A stretch of DNA of 64,000 bases from Reichenbachiella sp. 5M10 (GTDB taxonomy: Bacteria > Bacteroidota > Bacteroidia > Cytophagales > Cyclobacteriaceae): positions 2,732,501 through 2,796,500 of the forward strand of contig NZ_MDGR01000007.1 of assembly GCF_002742335.1 (NCBI RefSeq), read 5' to 3'. Numbering within the stretch: the first letter of the stretch is position 1; the number at the start of each line of letters is the position of its first letter. This document shows, in pieces, positions 55,170 to 64,000 of this stretch. Under the pieces are notes generated by a model. It did no database searches. It was not told where the DNA came from and was given only the letters and a program-made list of their open reading frames with translations. The position numbers and the translations under genes were made by a program.

Positions 55170-56666
55170 ATGGGATTCCGATCTGCACTCAGTAAGCCTT
55201 TTGCCAAATACATCGTCAATGCACAAAAAAAGTGGTCACTTGATCCTGTCGCAACGCAAAACAAAATCCTCAAAGACATAGTCTCCAAAGCCAAAAACAC
55301 TCAGTATGGTCGAGACCATCACTTTGCAGACATAGAGAGCTACGAAGACTTCAAATCAGCAGTACCAGTATCGGATTACGAGGGACTGAAAGACTATGTG
55401 GAAAAAATCAAGCAAGGCGAAAACGATATCCTGTGGCCTGGCCAACCAGAATATTTCGCCAAAACCTCAGGTACAACCTCAGGCACCAAGTATATCCCCA
55501 TCACCAAAGACTCCATACCCAATCACATCAACAGTGCAAGAAATGCACTCCTCACCTATGTGCACAACTCCGGGCAAAGTGCATTTTTAGACAAGCATCT
55601 CATCTTTCTATCAGGCAGCCCAATACTGACCCAAACAGCCGGCATACACACGGGACGTCTGTCCGGTATTGTCAACCATCACGTACCCGGCTACCTCCGA
55701 TCCAATCAGATGCCCAGCTATGACACAAACTGCATCGAGGACTGGGAAACCAAACTTGATACCATCGTCGAAGAAACCCTCAACAAGGACATGAGCCTCA
55801 TCTCTGGCATCCCACCTTGGGTACAGATGTACTTTGATCGCATCACCGAAAAAACCGGTAAACCGATCAAGGATGTATTTCCTAACTTTTCACTCTTCGT
55901 CTATGGTGGTGTTAACTTCGAGCCCTACCGAGGCAAACTTTTCGAAAGCATTGGCAAAACTATCGATTCGGTAGAAACCTACCCTGCCTCCGAGGGGTTC
56001 ATAGCCTACCAAGACACCCTAGATCAAAACGGACTCCTACTGTTGCTCAACTCAGGGATATTCTTTGAGTTCATACCTGCCGACCAATACTTTGATGACA
56101 ACCCTCCTCGTCTGAGTATCGGAGAAGTAGAACTAGGCGTCAATTACGCCCTTATCATAAATAGCAACGCCGGGCTCTGGGGATACTCCATTGGTGACAC
56201 CATTGAATTTGTCTCCAAACAACCTTACAGAATACTGGTTACTGGTCGCATCAAACACTTCATCTCCGCGTTTGGCGAACATGTGATCGGCCAGGAGGTA
56301 GAGAAAGCCATGAACTTTACCTTATCCCAACACAGTGAAGCAGAAATCGTGGAGTTCACAGTAGCTCCACAAGTAACACCAGAGTCAGGACTGCCACGAC
56401 ACCAGTGGTTCATAGAGTTCGATCAACCTCCTGCTGACTTCCAAAAATTCAAAAGAATTTTGGACAAAAAACTCACCGAACTCAACTCCTACTATGAGGA
56501 CCTAATCGTCGGGAGTATTTTGGAGGAGCTAGAGATCATCCCTCTCCAAAAAAACGCCTTTATAGACTACATGAAGTCACAGGGCAAGCTCGGAGGACAA
56601 AACAAAGTTCCTCGTTTGTCCAACGACCGCAAGATTGCAAATGAATTGATGAAATACAGAAGATAA
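55170..56666 (+). CDS. GH3-family acyl-acid-amido synthetase-like protein
   Basis: A 498-residue GH3 auxin-responsive-type protein of the ANL (acyl-adenylating) fold. The ATP/AMP motif is FAKTSGTTSGTKYIPIT (about 110), followed by VYGGVNFEPYRGKL, VETYPASEGFIAYQD and YSIGDTIEFVS, then VTGRIKHFISAFGEHVIGQEVEKAM as the C-terminal hinge. In plants GH3 enzymes couple amino acids to hormones; the bacterial counterparts have unknown acids and amines. It begins 59 bases after the aminopeptidase and ends 16 bases before dxr. Confidence 0.9.
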   Translation: MGFRSALSKPFAKYIVNAQKKWSLDPVATQNKILKDIVSKAKNTQYGRDHHFADIESYEDFKSAVPVSDYEGLKDYVEKIKQGENDILWPGQPEYFAKTSGTTSGTKYIPITKDSIPNHINSARNALLTYVHNSGQSAFLDKHLIFLSGSPILTQTAGIHTGRLSGIVNHHVPGYLRSNQMPSYDTNCIEDWETKLDTIVEETLNKDMSLISGIPPWVQMYFDRITEKTGKPIKDVFPNFSLFVYGGVNFEPYRGKLFESIGKTIDSVETYPASEGFIAYQDTLDQNGLLLLLNSGIFFEFIPADQYFDDNPPRLSIGEVELGVNYALIINSNAGLWGYSIGDTIEFVSKQPYRILVTGRIKHFISAFGEHVIGQEVEKAMNFTLSQHSEAEIVEFTVAPQVTPESGLPRHQWFIEFDQPPADFQKFKRILDKKLTELNSYYEDLIVGSILEELEIIPLQKNAFIDYMKSQGKLGGQNKVPRLSNDRKIANELMKYRR

Positions 56667-56682
56667 AAAAACACGACAACCG

Positions 56683-57834
56683 TTGAAAAAAACAATATCC
56701 ATACTAGGTTCGACAGGATCGATAGGCACTCAAGCCCTCGATGTGATAGCTGCCAACCCCGATCAGTTCGAACTGGAAGCCATCTCAGCCTACAGCAACG
56801 CAGACTTGCTGATCCAGCAAGCCCTTCGATTCAAGCCAAGCGTGGTAGTCATAGCCAACGAAGACAAGTATGACCAGGTATTCGAAGCATTGGACAAACA
56901 CGACATCAAAGTCTTTGCAGGAGAAGCAGGGCTCTGCCATATCGCAGAGCTGGAAGTTGTCGATATCGTACTCACTGCACTCGTGGGATATGCAGGACTC
57001 CTACCCACCATACATGCCATCAAGGCAGGCAAAATCATTGCCCTCGCCAACAAAGAGACACTCGTCGTAGCTGGCGAGCTCATCACTCAACTGACCCAAG
57101 AATACCACGCGACCATACTCCCCGTTGACTCGGAGCATTCGGCCATCTTCCAGTGTCTGACAGGAGAAGTCGGCAACCCCATCGAAAAAATCATCTTGAC
57201 GGCCTCAGGTGGCCCCTTTCGAGGGAAAGACAAGGCGTTTTTACAATCCGTCAAAAAAGAAGCAGCACTCAAGCATCCCAACTGGGATATGGGAGCAAAA
57301 ATCACCATCGACTCTGCCTCCCTGATGAACAAAGGCTTAGAAGTCATAGAAGCCAAGTGGTTATTCGGTCTCCGTCCCGACCAGATCGAAGTGATTGTCC
57401 ATCCTCAGTCCATCATCCATTCGATGGTACAGTTCGAAGACGGCTCCATCAAGGCACAAATGGGTTTACCGGACATGAAGCTCCCTATACAATACGCTAT
57501 GACTTACCCTGACCGAATTAAAAGTACTTTTCCTAGGTTCAATTTTACAGAATACCCATCTTTGACATTCGAAAAACCAGACATGGGTACTTTTAGAAAT
57601 CTGGCACTGTCATTTGAGGCCTTGGAAAAAGGAGGAAACCTTCCATGTACTCTCAATGCCGCTAATGAAATCGCTGTATCTGAGTTCTTGAAAGATCGTA
57701 TAGGTTTTTTAGAGATGTCCGATGTAGTTGAAAAATGCATGGATCAGATCTCTTTCATATCTTCACCAAGTTTGGAAGATTATGTAGAGACCGATAAAGA
57801 AACAAGAAAAATAGCACTAGACATAATTCGTTGA
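56683..57834 (+). CDS. dxr: 1-Deoxy-D-xylulose 5-phosphate reductoisomerase
   Basis: A 383-residue NADPH enzyme of the MEP route to isoprenoids. NADPH binding is ISILGSTGSIGTQALDVI; metal and substrate residues are in LPVDSEHSAIFQCL, LTASGGPFRGKD, HPNWDMGAKITIDSASLMNKGLEVIEA and HPQSIIHSMVQFEDGS. The length is usual. The start is TTG at 56683, matching the family N-terminus KKTISILGSTGS. Its TGA shares the A with the rseP ATG (TGATG at 57832-57836). GH3 lies 16 bases upstream. Confidence 0.97.
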   Translation: MKKTISILGSTGSIGTQALDVIAANPDQFELEAISAYSNADLLIQQALRFKPSVVVIANEDKYDQVFEALDKHDIKVFAGEAGLCHIAELEVVDIVLTALVGYAGLLPTIHAIKAGKIIALANKETLVVAGELITQLTQEYHATILPVDSEHSAIFQCLTGEVGNPIEKIILTASGGPFRGKDKAFLQSVKKEAALKHPNWDMGAKITIDSASLMNKGLEVIEAKWLFGLRPDQIEVIVHPQSIIHSMVQFEDGSIKAQMGLPDMKLPIQYAMTYPDRIKSTFPRFNFTEYPSLTFEKPDMGTFRNLALSFEALEKGGNLPCTLNAANEIAVSEFLKDRIGFLEMSDVVEKCMDQISFISSPSLEDYVETDKETRKIALDIIR

Positions 57835-59156
57835 TGGAAGCAATAATAATGGCAGCCCAATTGATGTTGGGATTATCGATTTTGGTAGGATTACACGAGT
57901 TGGGACACTTGTTGGCCGCCAAAGCCTTTGGCATGAGAGTAGAAAAGTACTCCATCGGTTTCCCTCCCAAAATCTGGGGGTTTCAATACGGAGAGACCGA
58001 ATATTCTTTTGGGGCTATTCCTCTTGGTGGATTTGTCAAAATCTCAGGAATGATCGATGAATCGCTAGACACCAAAAACCTATCTGCAGAACCTGAGCCA
58101 TGGGAGTTTCGCGCCAAACCAGCTTGGCAAAGACTGATTGTCATGATGGGTGGGATCATCGTCAATGTCATCACTGGCATTGTGATTTTCATAACCATGA
58201 CCTACAACAATGGCGAATCTTACCTCACCAAAGAAGCGCTAAACCAAAACGGTATCTATGCCTACAAGTTAGCACAAGAAGTTGGTTTCCAAACTGGGGA
58301 CCGTATCACAGCCGTAAATGGACAAGATTACGAGCGTTTTTCAGACCTGGTCAACAACGAAGTAATACTAAAAGAGAACTCTACCTTTCAAGTCTTACGT
58401 GGTGATTCGATACTCACCATCACACTACCAGATGGCTTCCTAAACAAATTTGCGGACAAAAAGGAGTACGATGGCCAATTTTTAGGAGCAAGGCAACCCT
58501 TCAAAGTCGGGCAAGTCCAACTCGGTAGTGCTGCCGCCAAAGGTGGACTTGAAGCCGGAGATCGATTCATCTCGATCAACAACCAGCCTGTCATGTACTT
58601 TGATCAGCTCAAAGAAATTTTGACTAAAAACAAAGAGAAAGATATTCAAGCCACAGTCCAAACCGAAGATGCAGGAGAAAAAACCCTTGATCTTAAAGTG
58701 GGGGAAGATGGAACCCTTGGGTTTGTTGCTGAACCACTTTTAGACTTCTCGCACGAAGAATACACCTTTGGCGAATCTGTCAACAAAGGCACAGAACAGG
58801 CTTTCAACGTAGTATGGGTCAACATCAAAGCATTCGGCAAAATATTCAGAGGGGAAGTATCTGCATCCAAGTCTCTCAGTGGACCTATTGGTATCGCACA
58901 GATGTTTGGTGGCACATGGAACTGGGACAAGTTCTGGGGGTTGACTGGTCTCCTGTCTATGGTTCTCGCCTTCATGAACTTCCTGCCGATTCCAGCACTT
59001 GACGGTGGACATGTGGTATTCTTGACCTACGAGATGTTGTCTGGCCAAAAACCCTCCGACAAATTCCTCGAAGGAGCCCAGAAAGTGGGCATGGTACTCT
59101 TGCTCGGCCTTATGGGATTTGCAATCTTCAACGATGTATTCAAGGCCTTGTTCTAA
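57834..59156 (+). CDS. rseP: Site-2 protease RseP
   Basis: A 440-residue inner-membrane zinc protease that cuts membrane-bound substrates after a first cleavage (regulated intramembrane proteolysis). The zinc motif is LVGLHELGHLLAAKAFG (HELGH), then IPLGGFVKISGM, one or two PDZ-like regions (about 210-270, QLGSAAAKGGLEAGDRFISIN), and the LDG motif in FLPIPALDGGHVVFLTYEML. A TTG immediately before the ATG would add one Met. It is coupled to dxr. A terminator follows 25 bases after the stop. Confidence 0.95.
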   Translation: MEAIIMAAQLMLGLSILVGLHELGHLLAAKAFGMRVEKYSIGFPPKIWGFQYGETEYSFGAIPLGGFVKISGMIDESLDTKNLSAEPEPWEFRAKPAWQRLIVMMGGIIVNVITGIVIFITMTYNNGESYLTKEALNQNGIYAYKLAQEVGFQTGDRITAVNGQDYERFSDLVNNEVILKENSTFQVLRGDSILTITLPDGFLNKFADKKEYDGQFLGARQPFKVGQVQLGSAAAKGGLEAGDRFISINNQPVMYFDQLKEILTKNKEKDIQATVQTEDAGEKTLDLKVGEDGTLGFVAEPLLDFSHEEYTFGESVNKGTEQAFNVVWVNIKAFGKIFRGEVSASKSLSGPIGIAQMFGGTWNWDKFWGLTGLLSMVLAFMNFLPIPALDGGHVVFLTYEMLSGQKPSDKFLEGAQKVGMVLLLGLMGFAIFNDVFKALF

Positions 59157-59181
59157 AGCTCATTCCTAATAAAAAACAACC

Positions 59182-59209
59182 AAGCCAAGCCTCACAGCTT
59201 GGCTTTTTT
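59182..59209 (+). terminator. Intrinsic terminator after rseP
   Basis: AAGCCAAGC (59182-59190) pairs with GCTTGGCTT (59197-59205) around CTCACA, followed by a T run. It closes the GH3-dxr-rseP transcript. Confidence 0.9.
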
Positions 59210-59244
59210 CTTAACTTGTCGCCAATAACTCCAAGCAATAGTTG

Positions 59245-60900
59245 ATGAAACTAAAACTCCATCTAACCCCGCTACTTATCCTTCTCAGCCTACCCTCCTT
59301 TGGCCAACCCCAACAATATCGCATTACCTGGAACAACAACAAGGTCGGCACGTACGAAACAAACCACATATATTTAGATACAGTACGGACCACTACCACT
59401 CTACAACTCAACTATCGACACGATGAGGGTACAACCCAAGCCTATGTACGGCATCAATTCTATGAGCTATCCTATGGAGCATTAGTATCAGTATCGACTG
59501 ATCTGAGTGTACTAGCCGGCGACACCACCCAGTTCATCTACTACACCCCTGATTCGACGCGAGCACCAAGCTACTCTCCTTCCATACTAGGCCCCTATGG
59601 CCTTCAACAATTGAGTCAACGCCAACTAAACCAAGTAGGTGACAGCATACAATGCCTTGCCTATTCTCCTGATCATGGCCAAGCCGTCCCTCTCTGGAGA
59701 ACAATCTCCAGTTACGAAATAATCCTCGCTCAAAAGTATTGGATCGTCCAAGACTCCATTCCAGGCAAACGCCCAATAGAGAGCATATACAACCAAGACT
59801 TTGTACTATACAGTTCGATACAAAACTCACCAATAGGCAGACTAAACATCCAACCCCTACGCCCAATTGACTCTCTGATTCAGTTTATGTCGCAAAGCTA
59901 TGGTCTCAAACAACTCCCCTCCAACATATGGCTTCCTGACCCTAAAAACGTCAACGCTATTCAACTCGCACTGACCACAACCAACGAACAAAACAGTACC
60001 ATCAACCTCACAGACAACAGCTTCACTCCTCTACCTATAGACAGTATGAAGCTAGCACAAACAACAGCCTCCAATACCTGGCTCAACACCCAGGACTTAA
60101 ATTACTTCTCAATAGCAGATTCTCTGACCAGAACCCTCACAACTCCAGAAGAAATCGCCTACCAATTGACTCTTTATTGCCGATCACTGGACTTCAAACA
60201 CCCCTCATTGCAGCTACTCAAACTGGCTAGAAGTATCGAACTCCCCTCACGATTGGTTCATGGATACTATTACCAACATGGACAGTGGGTACGAAAATAT
60301 TGGGTACAAATTGGGATCGCCGACGAATGGGTCATCTTCAACCCAAACCCACACAGTCCGATCAGCTCTGCACTCTACCTCCCTCTAGCCACCAGTGATC
60401 TATACACTGGTATCTTGCCACTCTTTGATCTTCCCATGCTCACATCTATCCATACGCTCAATTACCTAAAAGACGGCAAAGCACACCGAATCAGCACCAA
60501 ACAAGAAAAGATCAAGTCACCATACTACGAAAACAAAGGGTTAGGCCTACAACTTGACATCCCAAAAGGCTTCCACATCACCCCTCTAGACACTACACGC
60601 ATCTCTCCACTGTTCCTTGTGCTAACCAGCGACAACAGCCATATTTCCTTTGAATACATTACTCCCCCTATCCTATCAGACAATTATCAAACACACTACC
60701 TACAGCAATGGAACAATGCAAGCCATGAAATCACAACACTCAAAGACCTCAAGCGCGAACACTATTGCATCAAAACACCTCATCAAGTTATAATCATGAT
60801 CCCTGATGGTAGCAGCTTTTACTTGATCAAAATCAGTGGAGAGCATCGTGAAGAAGCGCTTTCAGAATTGATCAAAAAGAACCTTAAGTTCAAAGAATAA
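59245..60900 (+). CDS. Exported protein with a degenerate transglutaminase-like region
   Basis: A 551-residue protein with a signal peptide ([21 protein letters not shown]). A region near 320-370 resembles the transglutaminase-like fold: [20 protein letters not shown], then [45 protein letters not shown]. In active members the corresponding text carries a catalytic Cys in GxCxxxA, a His in the WxE strand, and an Asp in the DPT turn; here the Cys is absent and the other two positions read KYWVQ and FNPNP. The rest is beta-rich with no domain I recognise. A TTG at 59242 precedes the ATG. I infer a non-enzymatic or binding role. Confidence 0.72.
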   Translation: MKLKLHLTPLLILLSLPSFGQPQQYRITWNNNKVGTYETNHIYLDTVRTTTTLQLNYRHDEGTTQAYVRHQFYELSYGALVSVSTDLSVLAGDTTQFIYYTPDSTRAPSYSPSILGPYGLQQLSQRQLNQVGDSIQCLAYSPDHGQAVPLWRTISSYEIILAQKYWIVQDSIPGKRPIESIYNQDFVLYSSIQNSPIGRLNIQPLRPIDSLIQFMSQSYGLKQLPSNIWLPDPKNVNAIQLALTTTNEQNSTINLTDNSFTPLPIDSMKLAQTTASNTWLNTQDLNYFSIADSLTRTLTTPEEIAYQLTLYCRSLDFKHPSLQLLKLARSIELPSRLVHGYYYQHGQWVRKYWVQIGIADEWVIFNPNPHSPISSALYLPLATSDLYTGILPLFDLPMLTSIHTLNYLKDGKAHRISTKQEKIKSPYYENKGLGLQLDIPKGFHITPLDTTRISPLFLVLTSDNSHISFEYITPPILSDNYQTHYLQQWNNASHEITTLKDLKREHYCIKTPHQVIIMIPDGSSFYLIKISGEHREEALSELIKKNLKFKE

Positions 60901-60958
60901 TCCCAAAATTACTTCGATCAAAAACAGACCGAAACACCTCTCTACTTTCTAATCTTTC

Positions 60959-60966
60959 TATCTTTG
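60959..60966 (+). promoter_or_regulatory. -7 box for metG
   Basis: TATCTTTG ends 14 bases before the metG GTG, so the leader would be under 10 bases. No TTG is seen at -33. Confidence 0.45.
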
Positions 60967-60980
60967 TCCAAAAAAAATTC

Positions 60981-63044
60981 GTGCAAAAAGATTTCAAAAG
61001 ATATACGATTACTTCTGCGCTCCCATATGCCAATGGCCCCCTACATATTGGACACATCGCTGGAGCATATTTACCCTCCGACATCTTCGTCAGATACCTC
61101 CGTTCCAAAGGCAAAGAGGTAACTTACGTCTGTGGAAGTGACGAGCACGGTGCTGCGATCACCCTCAGAGCAAAAAAAGAGGGCACTACCCCACAAGCCA
61201 TAATTGACAAATACCACCAAATCAACAAAAACACTTTTGAGAAGTTTGGAATTGATTTTGACATCTATCACCGTACCTCTTCTGATATCCACCACGAAAC
61301 TTCACAAGAATTTTTCACCAACCTCTACGAAAAAGGAGAGTTTGTAGAAAAAGAGTCTGAACAATTTTATGACGAGGAGTACTGCCAGTTTTTAGCAGAT
61401 CGCTATGTGACAGGCACTTGCCCCAATTGCAACTATGAGGCTGCCTATGGTGACCAGTGTGAGAAATGTGGTACATCTCACAACTCCACAGACCTCATCA
61501 ATCCTGTTTCCACATTGAGTGGAAAAGCGCCTATATTGAAGTCCACCAAGCATTGGTACCTCCCCCTAGACAAATACCAACCGTGGCTAGAAAAATGGCT
61601 CATCGAAGGGAAAAAAGGACAATGGAAACCCAATGTCTATGGACAATGTAGCTCGTGGCTAAAAGCAGGGCTACAACCACGTGCTATGACTCGTGACCTA
61701 GACTGGGGAGTTGACGTCCCCCTCCCTGATGCAGAAGGCAAAAAACTATACGTCTGGTTAGATGCGCCCATTGGTTACATCTCCGCTACCAAGGCATGGG
61801 CCGCCGACAAAGGTAAAAACTGGGAAGACTACTGGAAGACCCAAAAGAAAAAAGAGGATGAATCCTGCCTCATTCACTTCATTGGCAAGGACAATATTGT
61901 CTTTCACTGCATCATCTTCCCTGCTATCTTGCACGCACATGGAGGCTATATTCTACCACAAAACGTCCCTGCCAATGAGTTTCTCAACTTAGAAGGCGAC
62001 AAGATATCTACCAGTAGAAACTGGGCAGTATGGCTACACGAATACATCGAAGACTTCCCAGACAAAGAAGACGTCCTTCGCTACGTCCTTTGTGCCAACG
62101 CACCTGAGTCCAAAGACAACGACTTCACCTGGAAAGATTTCCAAGCCAGAAACAACAACGAACTCGTCGCAATCTACGGCAACTTCGTCAACCGTGCAGT
62201 TGTACTAACCCACAAATATTTCGACGGCAAACTACCCAAAGTAAGCGCACATGAAGCTGTCGATCAAGAAGTACTCAAAGAACTTGCTGAGTTCCCTTCA
62301 CGAATTGCGGATAGTCTAGACAAGTATCGATTCAGAGAAGCTCTCGCCCATGTAATGGATCTAGCACGCCTTGGCAACAAATACCTCGCAGAAACAGAAC
62401 CATGGAAACTCATCAAAACAGATGAAAAAAGAACTGCCACTATACTCAATATCGCTCTGCAGATCGCCGCAAACCTCTCTATTGTTTCTCTGCCCTTCTT
62501 ACCAAGGACATCAGACAAACTCGCACAAATGATCAACCTGGGTGACTTCACCTGGTCTGATGCAGGACGAGCGGATCTACTATTCGTAGGTCAAAACATA
62601 GAAAAAGCGACACTCCTCTTTGAAAAAATAGAAGACGAAGCAATAGACAAACAAATTGAAAAATTAGAAAATTCAAAGCCTGTGCAACAAACCGTAGAAA
62701 ACGTAGAACCGCAGAAAAAAGAAATGATCTTTGACGACTTCATGAAAATGGACATACGTATAGGGACAATCCTTGAAGCTGAAGCAGTACCCAAATCAAA
62801 CAAACTACTCAAATTCAAAGTAGATACCGGTATTGATACACGTACCGTATTGAGTGGCATAGCCAAGCACTACAGTCCCGAAGAAATGGTCGGCAAACAA
62901 GTCACTATGCTTGTGAACCTAGCTCCGCGCAAAATCATGGGAATTGAATCACAGGGCATGATACTGATGGCAGAAGACAGCGAAGGACAGCTCAGTTTAT
63001 TACAAGCTGACAAAAACGTTCAAAACGGCTCTCAAGTAAGCTAG
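60981..63044 (+). CDS. metG: Methionyl-tRNA synthetase
   Basis: A 687-residue class I aminoacyl-tRNA synthetase. The HIGH motif is in [16 protein letters not shown]; the zinc knuckle has [18 protein letters not shown]; the second signature reads [13 protein letters not shown] in place of KMSKS, which is usual in this group. An anticodon-binding helical domain follows, and the C-terminus (about 575-687) has a tRNA-binding OB domain ([34 protein letters not shown]), used for dimer formation. The start is GTG at 60981. Confidence 0.97.
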   Translation: MQKDFKRYTITSALPYANGPLHIGHIAGAYLPSDIFVRYLRSKGKEVTYVCGSDEHGAAITLRAKKEGTTPQAIIDKYHQINKNTFEKFGIDFDIYHRTSSDIHHETSQEFFTNLYEKGEFVEKESEQFYDEEYCQFLADRYVTGTCPNCNYEAAYGDQCEKCGTSHNSTDLINPVSTLSGKAPILKSTKHWYLPLDKYQPWLEKWLIEGKKGQWKPNVYGQCSSWLKAGLQPRAMTRDLDWGVDVPLPDAEGKKLYVWLDAPIGYISATKAWAADKGKNWEDYWKTQKKKEDESCLIHFIGKDNIVFHCIIFPAILHAHGGYILPQNVPANEFLNLEGDKISTSRNWAVWLHEYIEDFPDKEDVLRYVLCANAPESKDNDFTWKDFQARNNNELVAIYGNFVNRAVVLTHKYFDGKLPKVSAHEAVDQEVLKELAEFPSRIADSLDKYRFREALAHVMDLARLGNKYLAETEPWKLIKTDEKRTATILNIALQIAANLSIVSLPFLPRTSDKLAQMINLGDFTWSDAGRADLLFVGQNIEKATLLFEKIEDEAIDKQIEKLENSKPVQQTVENVEPQKKEMIFDDFMKMDIRIGTILEAEAVPKSNKLLKFKVDTGIDTRTVLSGIAKHYSPEEMVGKQVTMLVNLAPRKIMGIESQGMILMAEDSEGQLSLLQADKNVQNGSQVS

Positions 63045-63211
63045 CAACACCTACCCCCTCTCAAATCAACCGACAAGAGGGTTTGAGAGGGCTTGGATGC
63101 TATTCCAAAATAGACTAGATTTAGATATACTCCATACAAGTATGACATGGACATGAACGCCAGAACATCAATCGTCTGGTACTCAACTCCTTTCAAACAA
63201 AGACTAATGCA

Positions 63212-63601
63212 ATGACTGATACAAAAAATATCACTGTACTCTATGTAGATGACGAGGAACTCAATTTGTTTTTATTCGAAAAAAGTTTTGAATCTCTGTA
63301 TCAAGTAGTCACTGCGCTCTCAGGTCCCGAAGGATTAGAAAAACTCGAAAGCCACCACGATCAAATCATCGTCGTGATCAGTGACATGCGTATGCCAACC
63401 ATGAATGGGGTCGAATTCATCACTAAGGCTCGTGCCAAGTTCTCCAACATTGCTTACTTCATCCTTACCGCATTTGATTACAACCAAGAAATCGAAACTG
63501 CAATCGAACAAAAAATCATTCACAAATTTTTCACAAAGCCTTTTGACACCCAAGAAATCCAAGAGGCCATCGACGAAGCACTCACTCAGCTTGATGTATA
63601 A
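63212..63601 (+). CDS. Stand-alone response regulator receiver
   Basis: A 129-residue protein consisting only of a receiver domain: acidic pair in LYVDDEELNLFLFEKSF, phospho-acceptor Asp58 in VVISDMRMPTMNGVEFI, and Thr/Lys of the switch in FILTAFDYNQEIE and KFFTKPFDTQEI. It has no output domain, so it may act like CheY or as a phosphorelay shuttle. No kinase lies within the window next to it. The ATG at 63212 follows a 167-base gap after metG. Confidence 0.88.
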   Translation: MTDTKNITVLYVDDEELNLFLFEKSFESLYQVVTALSGPEGLEKLESHHDQIIVVISDMRMPTMNGVEFITKARAKFSNIAYFILTAFDYNQEIETAIEQKIIHKFFTKPFDTQEIQEAIDEALTQLDV

Positions 63602-63605
63602 AAAA

Positions 63606-63631
63606 AGCCATCTGTCAAAAGACAGACGGCT
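63606..63631 (-). terminator. Terminator for tsf (leftward)
   Basis: The 11-base arms at 63606-63616 and 63621-63631 pair on the reverse strand with a single G-T wobble and a TTTT loop, and the reverse strand then has a T run. The plus-strand version has an A-C mismatch, so it works mainly for tsf. Confidence 0.75.
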
Positions 63632-63660
63632 CAGTAACCAACTTCAATTATCCTAATGGA

Positions 63661-64000
63661 TTAACCAATCGCGATTCTTTTGAATTCAACGACGGTCATT
63701 CCTTTGTTTACACCATCCAAGTACTGTGCAATTGACTGCTTGTTGTCTTTCACGAAGGCTTGAGCCAACAAGGTGTTCTCTTTGTAGAACTTGTTCAATT
63801 TACCCAAAGCAATCTTCTCCAACATAGCCTCTGGCTTGCCTTCTTGTCTTGCTTGATCCTTTCCAATCTCGATTTCCTTTTCTACGATGGTAGCGTCTAC
63901 ACCGTCTTTGTCAACTGCTACAGGGTTCATAGCAGCAATTTGCATCGCTACATCTCTACCCGCTTCAGTCACATCTACACCACCTGTATTTTTCAAGGAT
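63661..64000 (-). CDS. tsf: Elongation factor Ts, 5' part outside the window
   Basis: The C-terminal 110 or so residues of EF-Ts, the nucleotide exchange factor of EF-Tu. The frame continues past the right edge; the visible start includes NTGGVDVTEAGRDVAMQIAAMNPVAV and later EIEIGKDQARQEGKPEAMLEKIALGKLNKFYKENTLLAQAFVKDN, ending VEFKRIAIG. These are the EF-Ts dimerisation-domain motifs. The true start and the N-terminal UBA and core domains are outside the window, probably downstream of rpsB as elsewhere. Confidence 0.93.
   Translation of the reverse strand, partial: SLKNTGGVDVTEAGRDVAMQIAAMNPVAVDKDGVDATIVEKEIEIGKDQARQEGKPEAMLEKIALGKLNKFYKENTLLAQAFVKDNKQSIAQYLDGVNKGMTVVEFKRIAIG

Noticed and set aside
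63606-63631. The hairpin as a terminator for the lone receiver gene
   Set aside because: On the plus strand the stem has a mismatch and no T run follows; on the minus strand it is a good terminator for tsf.

Overview
The window looks like chromosomal DNA of a Bacteroidota bacterium, most likely a marine member of the Cytophagales (Reichenbachiella-like; the genus is a guess). The signs are a giant secreted protein with a type IX secretion (T9SS) sorting domain, DUF4296, DUF6913 and DUF2490 proteins, a BatA/DUF58 cluster, a serine-palmitoyltransferase-type enzyme next to a short histone-H1-like gene, promoters of the Bacteroidota TAnnTTTG type, and frequent TTG or GTG starts. Most of it is ordinary core genome. 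I see no rRNA, CRISPR array, intact insertion sequence, prophage or recognisable defence island. One tRNA gene is present, tRNA-Leu(GAG).

Layout. 0-7.4 kb: a truncated exported protein, an exported protein often misnamed asparagine synthetase B, a prohibitin-like SPFH protein, citrate synthase, a small membrane protein, three tandem paralogous outer-membrane proteins, and Maf. 7.4-14.8 kb: the PLP acyltransferase with the H1-like gene; the leftward ligA-DUF6913-dapA operon; and der with an SprT-like gene. 14.8-19.9 kb: an acetyltransferase, a two-component system followed by a PepSY-like and a DUF2490 envelope protein, YwbE, and an RluA-type pseudouridine synthase. 20-25.9 kb: a leftward series of DUF4296 lipoprotein, mutS2, a small cytochrome-b5-like protein, a MurNAc/GlcNAc-type kinase, murQ and an unknown gene, which suggests peptidoglycan amino-sugar recycling. 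25.9-28.7 kb: a DUF58 / membrane-anchor / BatA operon. 28.7-31.9 kb: DUF1569, a Crp-type regulator, a WG-repeat protein, and a 0.6-kb block rich in palindromes. 31.9-36.5 kb: murB, gyrB, a parvulin-like PPIase and DUF423.

36.9-46.4 kb is one 3178-residue T9SS cargo protein. 46.6-48.7 kb is a molybdate ABC operon, modABC, with a short ModC. 48.7-53.8 kb holds an outer-membrane protein, an acetyltransferase, a pirin, and the ergothioneine pair egtB-egtD. 53.9-63 kb holds tRNA-Leu, an M42 aminopeptidase, a GH3-family protein, dxr-rseP, an exported protein with a transglutaminase-like fold that seems to lack its catalytic residues, and metG. The window closes with a lone receiver-domain protein and the 3' part of tsf.

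The observations most worth checking are the palindrome block upstream of the WG-repeat gene (three CACGTG palindromes spaced 22 and 24 bp plus two hairpins), the triplicated outer-membrane proteins, the repeat architecture of the giant secreted protein, the degenerate transglutaminase-like protein, and the likely leaderless response regulator. I did not find a convincing entirely new multi-gene system.
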